A DNA stretch of 64,000 bases from Lactifluus volemus (taxonomy: Eukaryota; Basidiomycota; Agaricomycetes; Russulales; Russulaceae). The position numbers and the translations under genes are program-made. The notes beneath the pieces were generated by a model. The model worked only from the letters and a program-made list of their open reading frames with translations. It was not told the DNA's origin and did not search any database. Location: contig WTXI01000010.1 in NCBI GenBank assembly GCA_022376515.1, forward strand, positions 744,001 through 808,000, read 5' to 3'. Below are positions 1 to 14,707 of the stretch, piece after piece. How positions within the stretch are numbered: the first letter of the stretch is position 1; each line of letters opens with the position of its first letter.

Positions 1-318
1 TTGTTCCTATCACATCTTCTCTCGGACAATGAGAGCGTGGTTATCCAGTCGGGAGTTTCATGGGCCACAGATCTTTTCGACGGGTCATCGGAGTATGAGC
101 CCATGGTACGACAACGTTGTGATAGATGGGCGGATGCCGCGAAGACCCTGCCATTATTGCTGCAGCTACGCAAGGAGGAAAAGGCGCATAGACAGGACAT
201 CGAGAAGGAAGTTGAGGATCTACGGATGCGGAACGAGGTACTAATTGGGAAAATGCTGATTAACCAGAGCGCCAAATCTGCAACCGCGATCAACGACAAG
301 GGGTGCACCATTTGTTGA
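1..318 (+). CDS. 3' end of an unidentified gene (partial at left edge)
   Basis: An open frame runs from the first base to a TGA at 316-318, so the true start lies to the left. The visible 105 residues are mostly helical and charged. A likely coiled coil occupies about residues 55-90, rich in K, E and R with heptad-like leucines. The protein ends in C-T-I-C, which resembles a CaaX prenylation box, although the final C is unusual. I do not recognise the family. The first codon is TTG and should not be read as a start. Confidence 0.35.
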   Translation: MFLSHLLSDNESVVIQSGVSWATDLFDGSSEYEPMVRQRCDRWADAAKTLPLLLQLRKEEKAHRQDIEKEVEDLRMRNEVLIGKMLINQSAKSATAINDKGCTIC

Positions 319-817
319 TCCGTTCACAATTGTTACTGTGTTTTGCTATTTTATATCTAGCCCACATTTATGACCATGTATAAATAGGATTAGTATTTTA
401 CTGGGACGCACAAGTGAGAATCTGAGAATAAAATGTTCCATGGTTTCAAATTGCGCCCTATGCACGTGAAAGCGAAACCGAGGCCACAGCTCATCCGAGG
501 CCTTTCTGTAGGTTAAAGGACAAGGACAGTCAGCACGAGAATGGTCCTGGGAGAATGTCAACGTACAGCCCGAGGGCAGAAAGATCTGATGTCTGCGCCC
601 CCCTTCCAGTCTAGCTACCTACGGATACAGAGACACGGGCACAACCAATTGGCATCGTGACAGCTTGATGATATTTGGACCTCGGAGCTACAGTGGAACC
701 CGTTTATAACGTACTGGAGACTACTAGTATCCTCTCGCCCCACTCACTCCCGAAGATTCTCCTCTGCAACCTCCGAGTCCTCGTCCATCTCTGTCTGGCT
801 TGGCCGCGGCCGCCACC
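319..817. other. Intergenic region, no gene seen
   Basis: About 500 bp between the partial gene and the Zn2Cys6 regulator. Only short open frames without conserved motifs occur on either strand. It should contain the 3' end of the left gene and the promoter of the regulator. Confidence 0.4.
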
Positions 818-3800
818 ATGAGTGCATCTGGGCCATCCACGACCTGCTCAACTTCATCCCCTACCGACACCCGCAAGGGAAAATCTGGTCTATCGTGCGC
901 AGAATGCAAGAGGTTTGTCATTTCCGCTCAATCCCGATGAGCTTAGACACCTGCTCACACAACTGACTCGTCGGAATGCCAGGTCAAAGCTAAGGTGTGA
1001 CAGGTACGCACCTTTTGGCAGTCGAAAGAGACCAGCCCCATGTCACCTTGGCAAAGGAAGTTCCCTTGCCAAACATGCATAAGGAGAGGTTGTGCCGCCA
1101 TCTGCCCAGATGGTCAGCATTCATTTTCTGGGTTCGAGTGGCCTTGATACTCACCTCGTACAGGAATCCTGGCGGCCACGAAGGGAAACAAGTGAGACCC
1201 ACACCCATGCATAGAGTCTCTAATGGGCCCACTGATTGCATATTTCCTTGAAGAGCGTTGATGGACCATGCCCAGAGGCTTACCGAGAAAGTCAACGCCA
1301 TGTCTATCAGGATAAATCAACTCGAGACTGCTCTAGCCCACGCTCAAAATGGGCCTTTACCAATTCCTGCGCTTGAGGATGACGACATTTCTCAACGTCC
1401 GTTACAAGAAAACGAGCACACTGATATCGGGTACAAAAGAGACATGGATGGTGTGTCAAAGAGCTTGGGCTCTCTCGCCATCGGTGGCGAAGGGAAGGCT
1501 CAATATTATGGTGAAACGGCGGGTGCAGAGGTACTACCTCCTCTTCTCGACCTGCCAGTGTTAATATTACTAATACTTCATAATCACAGTTTCTTCAAAA
1601 CCTTATGCCTGTAAATTGTTGCTTTGTTCGCCATCCTGACCACCATGCCTGACAACTTTCTTCTGGTAGGATCTTGAGGTGTCAGATTCGTGTACCATGC
1701 AAGAACCAGAGTACTGGGCTTATCTCACGAACTTTCGGAGCTTGTTTATGCATTTCCATTTGGAGTCTGCGATCGTGCTCACCTGATTGCCGACTTTGTT
1801 GAACACATTCCCGTTCGTAAACGCGCTGATGAACTGACCGATTTATACTATGACAATGCTGCCTGGCTGTGAGTCTTTTGCAAGTGTACACTATCGATGG
1901 CCTTGACGAATAATCGGTTGCAGCTTCGATCCAGTCCCGCGCGATGACTTTGAGCATACTGTTCTGGAGCCACTCTACGCTTCCTCTGGGCCTGACGGGG
2001 TCATTTCTTTAGTCAACTTCGACGCTCATCGGCTCTCTGTATTCTTCATGATCCTCAGCACTGGCATCCTCTTTGACTCCCATCCAAATGCAAGAACAAT
2101 TGCTGAGCAGTATCATGCATTTGCTTGCGCAACTTTCTCACTGGAGTCAATGGTGGATGGAGCGACGTGCGCCTCAATTCAAGCGCTGCTTATGATGGCG
2201 CACTTTCTCTATTTGACGGATCGCTCGGGGAATGAACGCAGATGGCTGATCAACGGGTTGTGTACCAAAGTTATTCTTATGGTGGGCTGGTCTCTCTCTT
2301 AACCTTCGTCAACAAATCTCATAACTCGGCTTCAAATCAGTTAGGGTTGCGTAAGAATGTTCGTAAACTGCATTCCACATCTCTAAAATCTGTTTAGAGC
2401 GTGATAGTGCCCTGTGGAATCTCGGCAAGGAAGAAATCCAACGGCGTAGGACCATCTTCTGGGAGTTCTTTACCTGGGAATGCTGGGCTGTAGGTACCAT
2501 ACACTGATGGAGCATCTGAAACTACTTGTTTGAACGATTCTTGCAGAGCGTTTTGCATGGACGTCCTCCTACGTTGAGTCTTGCACACTCGGATTGTCGA
2601 TTCCCACGCGACCTCGACCCATACATTTTGCCATCGGGTAGCTCAGAATTTGGCTGTAAGTAGCCACTTGTTACAGAAGGCTCGTTCTCAGCTCTAAACT
2701 GAACCCTCGTCAGTCCATTCGTGGAAGTTCCATTACGCTGCGGTTTGCCTTTCGGTGTCGGTACAACACGCGTTTTCCGTACACTGGCCAAGCTATTCAT
2801 CATTACTAGAACTAGACAAGCGCATTCGGTCGTTCCCCTTACCGTCTCATCTTCTCTCTCCTGCATATGAGACGGGAGGTCGGGACTGGGACGCCAACCC
2901 TTCCCGTGCTATGCAACAATTCTTCGCTGTATGCGAGCGCGAGTCGAGTGAGAGCAACCCCCCAATATACTCCAAGTTAGCTAAACTAATGAACCAAAGA
3001 CCTCATATACATCCACAGATGCTGGTTCGCGGAAGCATTACGCTTCTCTCCAGATCCCTTCGAGCATGAGTATAGCCAATCCATACTTACGGTTTGGTGC
3101 AGCGCAAATATCTTGATCAACGGGTTGAAAAGCCTCATGAATGTGCATCCCACCGCAGCTGGTAATGTCTGGTTCTTTTGGTCCTGGTTTCACACATCGT
3201 CGGTACGCATTGACTATGCCATTCGGAGACCCCCATTTAAATAGGACATAAAGGTTCTATTAGGGGCTATTGTAGTCAAGAGTCCTGGCTGCAAGCTCGC
3301 CCGCGGCGCTTTAGCACTGCTTGATCAATCTATGGAAGTTTATGAAGAAGGGTCGAAGCTATGTCGCCCGGCTGCAACCGTGGTACGAAACATGCTCACT
3401 GACTAAGGGGATGCTCCACCAACGCTAATGAAAACTCATGCAGCCAATACTAGAGAAGCTTCGAACTCGGGCCCGCCATACATATGCCGCGTATTGCGCC
3501 AATATTAATGGGGCACCTCAAACCACCGTACCCCACAACCCGCCGGACGATATCCACGACCTGTCAGCATTTGGGGGAACAAAGGGTGCTGTCATCAACA
3601 AGTCACCTTTGGATAATCCTCAGGCCCCTTCTCCCAATTCGAACCCATCTGGGGACACTCACACGAGTTCGAGTTCGGTACACACGCAGCGATCTTCACA
3701 CCCTCTACGTTCTCTGGCACACCATTCGCCTCCCACACATTCAAGCTGCGGGTCTTCTATTCCTCCGCATCACTCGGATGCTCGGCCAATGGCCGAGATC

Positions 3801-4256
3801 TCTTATGGTCCGGCAAGGTCCTTACCAGACGTTACCCAGCAGCCACAACTAGGCATGCCATACCCAACCGTCACCACGCAGGATAACGAGGGTGTGCCAG
3901 ATTTTGACCCACCACTCTTTGTCCCACAGGAACTCTCTATGTTCCCCTCCTTCGAAAGCTTTGCCTCTTCTGAGGGCACGCCAATCCCTTCCTCACATGA
4001 TGGCGCACAACAGCAGAATCCGGCGGGGCCTCTGCGGACAGAAGGGGAGGTCCTGGACTTCGACCTCGATATTTTCGGGCTGCCTCCAATCCCCCAGCAG
4101 CCGATGCAGTATAGTCAATTTCCACAATTGCAGCAATTTCAAGATGTTTTCATGGATGATGGCACTAGCCCTCAGCCTCTTCAGATTCCTCAGGACGACA
4201 TGTGGGGGAAGTTTCTCGATGATTTGGGAATTCCAAGGGATAGCTTGGCACGATGA
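818..4256 (+). CDS. Zn2Cys6 fungal-specific transcription factor
   Basis: Nuclear DNA-binding regulator. The start at 818 sits in a strong context (gccaccATGa). Splicing brings together the binuclear cluster: CAEC at the end of exon 1, SKLRCDR in a tiny exon near 984-1002, and CQTC / GCAAIC near 1062-1108, which gives the six cysteines of a GAL4-type finger. A linker and short coiled coil follow (near 1258-1350), then the EGKAQYYGETA motif typical of basidiomycete members. Fungal_trans middle-homology exons continue to about 3400; one reads FWEFFTWECWA near 2455-2490. The last exon (3438-4256) is a low-complexity tail rich in P, S and Q, a likely activation domain. At least eight introns are needed. 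The target genes cannot be inferred from the sequence. Confidence 0.9.
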
Positions 4257-4435
4257 TGGTTGTAGTAAACATGTATGCCTGTTTTGTGTGTGGTCTTTGG
4301 GTAGGGGTCTCGGATGGCGATTTAGCGGTGCACTTTTTTGTACATTTTGTTCTTCCTTCTCATGTACGCGTGTCTAATAGTATCCCGACAACTTCCAACT
4401 TGCGGGAGTCGTACATATTGTATCATACATGTATT

Positions 4436-6053
4436 CTATGTCGTGTCCATGGAGAGTAAACCTTCGGTGTCGAACTTTGTGATCGCCGCTTCGTCCGCCT
4501 GCGACATGGCAGCGAGAAGAGAATCAATGTCGGGAGTGACGACGAAACGCCTGCTGATCTCGCCAAGCACGCGCATGTCCTTGCTCGCACGGTCGACATG
4601 AACAGCTTGTTGCAAGAAGGATGGTTGCGTCGCAGCAGTCACCTACGCAGATCTATCAAAGAAAAGAGGGCGTCGCACCGAGAAAGTACGTACATCTAGG
4701 AGGATATCGTTCGCGAGTCGCATCTTGACAGCACCGCTCTCGTATATCTCGAGCTGTCCAATGACGCCGTCAACGTGTGCTGGCGGCTTCTCTTCATCTA
4801 CATCATCAGGGATAGGCGCAGGAGGCTTCGTATCGTCTGAGAATGAAACCCGTTTACCCTGGCTCTCGGAGGCGGGCTTTCCGCTCTGATCGGGTTGCGT
4901 TGATGATTGGGAGACGAAAAACGGGAAAGGAGCGGGAAATTGGAAGAAATAGAGACGCTGTTGTCGCAAGTCTTGGTGATCCTGCTGCGCACATTAGAAT
5001 GAAGTTCATCCAAGGGACTGAAAAGCGCAGCGAACCACTTGTCCGATCTGTGAAAAGTCGTCGATGATGTCATCCTTCTCTTCCTCTTCCTCGCTCTCGC
5101 TGAGGTCCAGAGCATTGGCAAGGTTGATATCTGCTGCGTCACCCGCAGCAGGTGACCCCTCGATTTCCATCAGGTCCTCTTTAGCTTTTGTATCAAGATA
5201 AAACTCAACGCTTCTGGTGCAAGGGCCTGAACTACAAGAGTGCGCACCTTTCCCTTTGCTCGGCGCGGGCCCCTCTTCCTCCCTTTTAACCTTCGCGACC
5301 TTCTTCTTCGTCCTTTCGTGAGTTTCCCACTTGAGGTTTTCCGGAGCCATCCAATCCATCATGTGCACATTCCTCATATCGACGATTTCCACGCCCTCGT
5401 CCGGATCCGAGTATACTTCCGCCTCGTCATCATCAACGCGTGCACCTCGCTCCGCACCCTCCTTTTTCAACGTCGGGGCAGCCGTTTTTGTGAGGTTTGC
5501 GCCGAGCGCGGCTCGGTCCGCAGGGGAGCCACCTGGCGCAATGGATGCCGCGGAGACGCGTGGACCAGTGCGCCAAGCGGACGAGCCCGCCTGCGACGGG
5601 CCCATGGCGAACGGACCACTTGCGGTCATCTCTTGCAGAGGAGGGCGCGAGGGGTTGCACCTCCGCGCCCACCTCGCGACGAGTCTCCCCGTCCACGACC
5701 TCGTGCTTGACTCCGGCCTCCATTGTCAGCCGGTGCCGCGATCGAGGAGGTCGGCTGTGCCACTGCAGGCTCCTGTATTGAATATCGAAGTCAGCGAATC
5801 ATAGAGAATTGGGGTTGATGGGGTCAAGGACGCACTGACTTGCTTTACTTCCCTGCAGTTCGCGAGCGCCTGTTTTCAGCAAGGGTAATGAACGGTGAGT
5901 AACAGTGTGAGAAACGTACTCCTTCTTCCGTCGCATTGGAAGGGTAGGGACGAACTTCATCTTTTGTGCACCCGCTCTTGTCGTATCTGCGGGTACTTTT
6001 GCAAGGCTCGCTATGGCCTTTCCCGTATTCGATGGCCCAGGAGCTCGAGACAT
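4436..6053 (-). CDS. RPC53: DNA-directed RNA polymerase III subunit RPC4
   Basis: Subunit of the Pol III TFIIF-like subcomplex (RPC4/RPC5), which acts in initiation, termination and reinitiation in the nucleus. It starts at 6053 with MSRAPGPSNTGKA. The RPC4 N-terminal signature KFVPTLPMRRKKE lies near 5930-5970. Next come an RG-rich stretch (about 5650-5720), an acidic middle with the MDWMAPENLKWE segment near 5335, and the conserved C-terminus: GQLEIYESGAVKMRLA (about 4700-4765), then TAATQPSFLQQAVHVD and VLGEISRRFVVTPD (4480-4640). Five or so short introns are needed. It is divergent from the HPT1-like gene, with only 76 bp between the two start codons. Confidence 0.9.
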
Positions 6054-6129
6054 TGTGGGGAGAGCGATACAAGAGTGATATCACGTGAGATTGATAAGAA
6101 GACGACTTGTCTTGTTACCCTTAACCGTC
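6054..6129. promoter_or_regulatory. Compact bidirectional promoter (RPC4 / HPT1)
   Basis: Only 76 bp separate the start codons of two divergent housekeeping genes, so their core promoters and 5' leaders must overlap. The interval includes a CACGTG-like tcacgtgag at about 6081. No clear TATA box was seen. Confidence 0.6.
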
Positions 6130-7237
6130 ATGGCCACTGAACCGAAGCATATTCTGGTCACTTACAATCAAGTTCATAATATCATTAAACGATCAGCAAT
6201 GGAGATCGAAATGTTCAAACCTGATATCCTAATAGCTATCGGTAGGAAATTTTGATAATAAAATGCTCAAGTTGCCTCATTAATCAATCCCAGGTGGGGG
6301 GTTAGTACTACTCTATATCTCTTCGTGAACCCCGTCAATTTTGATTAATTTGGATAGCGGCTTCTTCCCTGCGCGGGTTTTGGTTTGTCCCCATTGGTTA
6401 TCTCAGCTGACCACGTTCCTGAATTGTCGTAGCGGACGTTTTTGAAAAATCCCACCACACACGGCAGCGTACCCATCTATGCAATTTGTTTGTCTCTATA
6501 CGAAGCAGTTCCTGGCGCTGCCGCTGAACAAATCGGGAACCAAGTCATACGCATTCAATGGCTGTGTGTTATACGCTCCTCCGTACAAGGTCCCGAACCC
6601 TCGTATTTATAACATCATTTCACAGTGGTACCGAGGCCCTACTTGGCAAGCGCGTATTGATTGTGGTTTGTTTATCTTGTCCTATAAGCCAAGATCTCCG
6701 CCGTACCATCTTGTCTTGCTCGTAGGACGAAGTCGACGACTCGAGGACGACTCTGCAGTAAGTGTTATTGATGTTGCAAACTTGTCATATTGGTGAATTT
6801 CCATCAGATATGCAGTTTCCGAACTTCAGAAGGATGTCGAGGAAGCGGTACAGCTATTACCTGAACGCGAACGTGATGCCGCGAAGACCCAATTCGCGGT
6901 CTTTGTCGTTCATAACAAGCTGAAGCTGAAGCTTGGTTCGCTCCCAGCAGATACCCCGTCAGTACCTTGGGCAAAATATGAGGGCCTGACACTGAACGTG
7001 TCTTCTCAGGTACTATGCAGGTGAGGAAGTGGAAGACTTGTGGTGAGTCAGGTATCGATCAGCTTGGAAATAGAGAAACTCACAGGGCATTTAGGCTGGA
7101 CTACCCATGGGAAGCAACGTGAGAAGTTCATTAACGTTCATTGCTCGCCTTTTTGCATTCAGAAGCTGATGCAATATCGGCTCCGCAGAGATATTGAGGA
7201 GCATGATCGCCTCGCGCTCGCACAGAAGAAAGCGTAA
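6130..7237 (+). CDS. HPT1: Hypoxanthine-guanine phosphoribosyltransferase
   Basis: Purine salvage in the cytosol: transfers phosphoribose from PRPP to hypoxanthine or guanine to give IMP or GMP. The spliced protein begins MATEPKHILVTYNQVHNII. It has the phosphate-binding IAIGGGGFFPAR segment (about 6235-6375) and the PRPP-loop signature LIVDEVDDSRTTL, assembled across an intron near 6660-6755. It ends near LDYPWEATDIEEHDRLAL. The short form without a long hood domain matches yeast Hpt1 and the Xpt1-like group. A preference for xanthine cannot be excluded from sequence alone. It has about seven short introns; the stop is TAA at 7235. Confidence 0.88.
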
Positions 7238-7713
7238 TACGGGTCAGCGTCCACGGGGTATTTGAAGTACTAGAGCTGTTTTGCGCCTGCTGTACAATAT
7301 GTAAGTGTGGACGAATGCAAGGCTTTTTCGCTTCACCACATGTACTGAGGGAAAAAGGGGGGCGGATTGGGAAAACATACCTCTGTCGAGACTGCTGCCG
7401 AAGAATGACGTTTTAGTAAAGAGCGCCTTTGCGGAGTCACTGTCGTGAGCTTACGCAGTCGCCGCGTTAGATATTTGATTTGGTCGCGGTGTGCTTTAGC
7501 GTGTGTGTCATAAGTAGAGTGGTTCACAACCCTCCCACGCATAGGCTTTTCGTAGACTGAGCCCGTCAAGAGAGCAAGAACACTGCCCGGTTAGCCCAAT
7601 CGCCTCGTTTCTCCCCGACGACAAACTAATCCCGCATTCCCACAAGTTTCTATCTCTTCACGTCTCTCTGGCTTCAGCCTCATCGCCTCCCAAAAACTCC
7701 TGAACCTCGAATA

Positions 7714-9038
7714 ATGTCCGATGAAGCTGAATACGAGACCTTGTCTCCAAATGCCGGGTTGGCTGTACGTCGTCGCCTCGCCCCCATCTCCAGCTTTTTT
7801 GCAAGCTGGCACAATCCCCTTCGATCTGATGCTTCTTGCGCCCATTGTAGGTCAACATGCTCGCGGGCGCTCTCGTAAGTGTCTTCGACTCGGACGGCGT
7901 ACGCTGGACGGTTTGAGACAGACCGTTCTTCTTTTATAGGCTGGTATCACGGAGCACTCGGTGATGTTCCCCGTTGACAGTATCAAAGTAGGTCATCGTT
8001 GCTTTCTGCTCCACTATCTGAACGCTCATCACTTTCGGTTTGGAATATATACAGACACGCATGCAAGTGTTCGCCACCTCGCCAGCAGCGGTGTACACAG
8101 GGCTCGGCAACGCGTTTACAAGAATCTCGTCGACCGAGGGCGTGCGCGTACTATGGCGCGGCGTGTCTTCCGTGATCATGGGGGCCGGCCCAGCACATGC
8201 CGTTCACTTTGGGACGTACGAGGCTATCAAGGAGCTGACTGGCGGGAACCGAGAAGGAAGTCCGAATCAATTGTTGTCGGCGCGTGAGTCTTCCTTCGCA
8301 TTCCTTCTCTCTCCCTTCGATGGAGCAGGTTCTGTTCGGACTGACTCGGTGGTGGCTTGCTAGCCCTCGCGGGTGCTTCGGCGACGATAGCCAGCGATGC
8401 CCTCATGAACCCTTTTGACGGTGGGCCCGATTCCTTCCCATGTGCTACCAATGACCAACCAAGCCCCATTTCGCTCCTACAGTCATAAAACAACGAATGC
8501 AGGTGCACAAATCCGAGTTCCGCTCCATATTCACCTGCGCAAGCACCGTGTTTCGCAAGGAGGGTTTAGCCGCCTTCTACGTCTCATACCCAACCACACT
8601 CACCATGACCGTGCCTTTCACCGCGGCGCAATTTACTGTGTACGAACACGTGAAGAAATTCATGAACCCGCGGGGGGACTATTCCCCTCTATCCCACATC
8701 GTTGCCGGAGGCGTCGCCGGTGGTGTGGCCGCGGGTATCACAACCCCTCTCGACGTCGCAAAGACGCTCTTGCAGACGCGGGGCACCTCTACGGACCCAG
8801 AGATCCGGTATTGTCGAGGAATGCTGGACGCGTTAAGAATCATATGGCGACGAGACGGGCTGCGTGGATTTTTGAGGGGCCTTACACCACGCGTGGTCAC
8901 GCATATGCCCAGCAACGCGCTGTGTTGGCTCTCGTATGAGTTCTTCAGTACGTTGATCGTTTTCATGCACACTCTCTTACGCTTACCGCCACCCATCTTT
9001 TCACGTATGAAGAGGCAAGCATGCGGGAGCAGCCATGA
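7714..9038 (+). CDS. MRS4: Mitochondrial iron carrier, mitoferrin (MRS3/MRS4 type)
   Basis: Inner-membrane carrier that brings Fe2+ into the matrix for haem and Fe-S synthesis. Three tandem SLC25 repeats are visible, each with its Px[DE]xx[KR] signature: PVDSIKTRMQ (split by the intron near 7988-8053), NPFDVIKQRMQ (split near 8420-8482) and TPLDVAKTLLQTR (8745-8785). The segment AGITEHSVMFPVDS near 7940-7987 and MNPFD in repeat 2 are typical of mitoferrins rather than other carriers. A final intron in the frame of LSYEFF gives a short tail ending at TGA 9036. The transported metal is inferred from family membership. Confidence 0.9.
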
Positions 9039-9200
9039 CGTTGCTTTTCTAACATTTCTCCATTGTTATGGATAGATAGATTTGGGGGGATGCCATTACA
9101 CTATATTTCCTACTTTATTGGGCTGCTGCTGTACGCATCTGTAATTGCTTTACATCACCGGGCCGAGACGCTTCGTCAACTTTTGTCGTCACTGCCCGTA

Positions 9201-10490
9201 ATGCCAGTCCCAAGAGCCATCTTTGAGCAGATTCGACAAGTCATCCCTCCTCTCAACGGGACACTTCATAAAGGGCAATCAGGCATGTTGGCCTTGGACT
9301 CGCCTCGCACCCATCTGTCTCATATGACATAGGTCGCATTGGAGTACTTGGAGGGGCACTCGAGTACGTTCTTTGACACAATCAGGCCAGTCACCATTCT
9401 GACGGAGCGGAGCACAGCTACACTGGGGCACCGTTCTTCGCTGCGATCTCCGCACAGCGTGTGGTACGTACCGTAAATGGTGTTCGATGTTGCCTCAAAT
9501 TTATGCATTTCAACTGCATCCCCCAGGGTGCGGACCTCTCACATGTCATTTGCTCCCCAACTGCTGCAAATGCCATCAAATCTTACTCCCCTGACCTCAT
9601 CGTGCACCCGATACTCCGCGAAGAGATGTATGTTATTTGTGCGGACGTACTCCCTCCTGATATCTCACGCGCCTATCTAGGCCCCCAATGAGGCTACGCC
9701 CCGAGCTGGCTGCGTTACTCTCTCGCTTGCATGTGCTCGTCATCGGGCCAGGCCTCGGTCGGGAAGAGTATATGCTGACATTTGCACGTCTTGCCCTTGA
9801 CATCGCAAAGGAGCAGGGCATGTTCCTCGTGCTTGACGCTGACGGCCTCTTCATGGTTGGGCGCGAGTTGAATCTTATTAAAGGGTACAGACGCGCCGTC
9901 CTCACCCCAATGTCGTTGAATTCAAACGGCTGAGCGAGCAAGCTGTACGCGCAGCGACATATATATTCCGTTTTTGTGTGAGTTACGCTGATTCAACTCA
10001 TCAGGGCATAGATTCCAACACACCACCAGCGGAACGTGCGTCGGCGGTGTCAAAAGTGCTAGGTGGTGTGACCATCCTTCAGAAAGGCCAATCGGATATC
10101 ATCGCGGTCAATACGGAAGATGCGAAATCTCGAGCAGCCCATGAGGCCTCTAAAATCTCGCCGGATGAAGGCGAGCAAAACGAAGTCGTCGTCGTGCAGA
10201 CGCCGGGAGGGTTGAAACGTTGTGGAGGACAAGGTGACATTCTCGGCGGGAGTGTCGGCACGTTCCTGGCGTGGGCCAAGTGCTACGAGAGCGGCGCTTT
10301 CGGGGACCGTTCGATACCGATTTCCCGTATGCCGATCTTGGCGGCGATTGGGGGGAGCATGGTAACTCGAACGACGTCCCGGCGAGCTTTCGAGAAAGAG
10401 GGAAGGAGCGTTGTGACGGAAGATATGTTGAAGGAGATAGGCGGTGCGTTCACAGAGGTATTCGGGGACGAGAGAGAGGGCAAGCTATAA
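9201..10490 (+). CDS. NAXD: ATP-dependent (S)-NAD(P)H-hydrate dehydratase
   Basis: Repairs damaged (hydrated) NADH and NADPH, using ATP. It is a ribokinase-fold enzyme of the YjeF C-terminal/CARKD family. The start [11 protein letters not shown] leads to [13 protein letters not shown] and [17 protein letters not shown], then [10 protein letters not shown] (about 9740-9770) and VLDADGLF (9833-9855). The nucleotide-binding signature [15 protein letters not shown] lies at 10207-10252. The first intron (9283-9332) has a GC donor and AG acceptor. In the conserved [14 protein letters not shown] segment (9901-9945) the frame slips by one base at ccccaatg, as if one base were missing. The remainder is intact, so sequence error is more likely than loss of function. 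Confidence 0.88.
9283..9332 (+). other. GC-AG intron in NAXD
   Basis: The reading [12 protein letters not shown] is continuous only if the exon ends TCAG at 9282 and resumes at GTCGCATT (9333). The 50-nt gap begins gcatgt and ends catag, a GC-AG intron with a near-consensus remainder of the donor. Confidence 0.7.
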
Positions 10491-10609
10491 ACTTTGTCAG
10501 TGGCCGCGTGATGTCATCCGTAGTGTTAAAACGATCACGTGTTTGAGGGCGATATGAATCAGTTGACGGTTCTCTCTTTTCTGGGAAACACATCTCTCGT
10601 TCATCAGTC

Positions 10610-12533
<1,924 letters not shown>

Positions 12534-13685
12534 AGGAAGGTATATTGAGCGGATATGACCAAAGTAATGGAGAGCGTAGCTTGGAGAGAAGGCCTCAGAA
12601 GTATGAGCGGGAAAACAAGACTGATTAAACGAAGATATTTGGTTTGTGAAATAAACATCCCGGACTGTACTAGTAGCCATAGAATCGGATATGGGAAAGG
12701 AATCGAAGGTGTAGAATGATACACCTTTCGGCAATGAAAACACATGCCCTTGAAGAGGTCGTATGATTTATGCAGTGTCAGTGCGCGTTGCAGTATCCCC
12801 GGTATGCCCCTCGCCTTCCGTATATCCTCGGACCTCGGTGATCGGTTCTCATTACAACACACGTGCACGAACAATACTATTTGGATCAAAATTACGACTT
12901 TTTGTAAGTACCGCTGAGACATTCGAGAGAGAATCAGGGAAGGCATTGAGTGTCACTGGCAGGCCCATTCAAAGCTTGCCAACAACAAAGTTCACCCGGC
13001 ATAACGCAGTCAACTACGACGACCGCCAAACTAGCTAAAGTTGACGTCAGGCAGGAGCAGTAGTACGGAGGGGAATGGCCGCGGCCATTCTAGTCAAGAC
13101 TGCGATTAAACCATACCGACGAATCCACCAGGCCAAGCAAGACTCAGAGAATGAGGTGCCAGGATCGGCCGGGCTGAGTTCATCTCTGTTCCCACACGAT
13201 CCTGCTATCAGTTGGACTCTGCGTACAACCTGAAAAATATTATCATCACACGCTATATTATAACGCGTGCGAGAATTGAAGCCCGTCAAAGATCAGGCAG
13301 AGCCACGTAGGCCACGTGACCAACTTGAACGAAGTAGCAGCGAACGTGACGCTAGTGGTGATACGCCTCTGGGACCTCAACCACATCCATCAAAGGGACA
13401 TTACCAGGCACAAGATCGTACGATCCGAGCGGTACTCTCAAGAAGCAGCAGCTCTGCCCACAATAGGCCTTGTTCACCGACAAGTCCAGTCCAAATACTG
13501 CAAGACGATGGCTAGATAAGGACAGGAACTTAACATACAAGTGATTCTATTTAGATAAAGAGATATGTACGTAGCCATTGAAGCACCCTATGAAGCTCAG
13601 GATTCCATCGCAGAAGTTCTCCCTTTTCTCTATATACCAACCGTCACCATTGATTACAGATTGGTCCGTAAAATGAACGTTAATA
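12534..13685. other. Gene-poor interval
   Basis: About 1.1 kb after phosphoglucomutase. Open frames are short (81 residues or fewer), overlap on both strands, and show no known motif. I see no gene here. Confidence 0.4.
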
Positions 13686-14024
13686 TCATCGGTTACGATC
13701 TTGACTCATGCCGTCGTCTGATGCTGAGGTAGTATTCTGCCCGTCTGGTGAGAATACGACAGACGTAACCGGGTAGATATGTCCAGTAGACGGGCCCGGT
13801 ATGGCCTGTCCTGTTATGGCGTCCCACACCCGAACCGTGTGATCATGCGAGCCCGATGCGATACGCTTCCCATCCGGAGAGAATGCAACACAAAGGACCT
13901 CGGTGTCTTGTGCCTTAATCATCATTTCCAATTCAGGCCAATGCGACAATTGCCCGCGTTTCAACCTCAATGTCCGAGGAAATTGAGGAAGGTATTGATG
14001 AAGGATCTGGGAAGAGGCTGGCAC
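13686..14024 (-). pseudogene. WD40 fragment from a NACHT-WD40 (NLR-like) gene
   Basis: On the minus strand a 112-residue frame reads YLPQFPRTLRLKRGQLSHWP, the linker that precedes the repeats in agaricomycete NACHT-WD40 proteins. One full WD repeat follows (VAFSPDGKRIASGSHDHTVR-VWD) and then the start of a second (VVFSPDGQ). It then degenerates and stops. No NACHT domain or ATG-proximal domain is found upstream. This is a truncated remnant. Confidence 0.7.
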
Positions 14025-14045
14025 GAAAGGCAGGTCCTCCTCTCT

Positions 14046-14707
14046 TCACGACCTTGCGCTTCTTCCCTTCTTCTTCGTTGTTGTTCTCTCGCCGTTCGAG
14101 TCGTCCATTGCGACCACCTCTTCCACCTTTCCACCCTCGTCCGGTTTATGGAACGATCCCATACCCGACATCTCCACACTGGTCTCGTTGTTCAACCAAC
14201 ACATTGTCAAAGTCGCGGTATTGCCTCCACACAATGCCATCAGGGTCATTCTGGTGTTGCATACCGATACCGAGAATGTCCAGCTTCTGAGGTTTTCCGG
14301 CACGGAGAGGCAGTGTGCGGTGTCTCCAAGTAGCACTACAGTGTCCCACCGCCGCGGTGGCCGCGTCTGTGGGTGCGACGGTCGTACGAAAGTTTGGAAG
14401 TATATTGATCGGCGAGGCGAGTGTTCGAGGAAGCGGTAGGGGCGATCGTTCTAATGGTAAGCGGATGGGCCCCTTGGGAAGCTTTGAATCTCCACGACCG
14501 TCAACGGGTATGGATGGCAGCTCGGAAAGGGAAAAGGACAAGGAGCTGGAGAAGAAGCATGCGGGGTCGCCGTTGCACGAGAAAACGGAGTCACCACAAC
14601 CACCAGCTGCGGGCATACCCGGCTCTAGTACTTCAGGCGATGAGGAGGAGGCCACCGCCGATGCGGAGAGTCAGAGACTCAGAGCCAGACACACAGTCGG
14701 GCAGTGA
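14046..14707. other. Overlapping open frames of uncertain meaning
   Basis: Two frames face each other. A minus frame of 169 codons (14655-14146) starts with a low-complexity S/P/L-rich region. A plus frame of 130 codons (14315-14707) ends in an acidic, E/K/S-rich tail. Neither shows a family motif, and GC-rich composition alone could keep both open. At most one is real. Confidence 0.25.
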
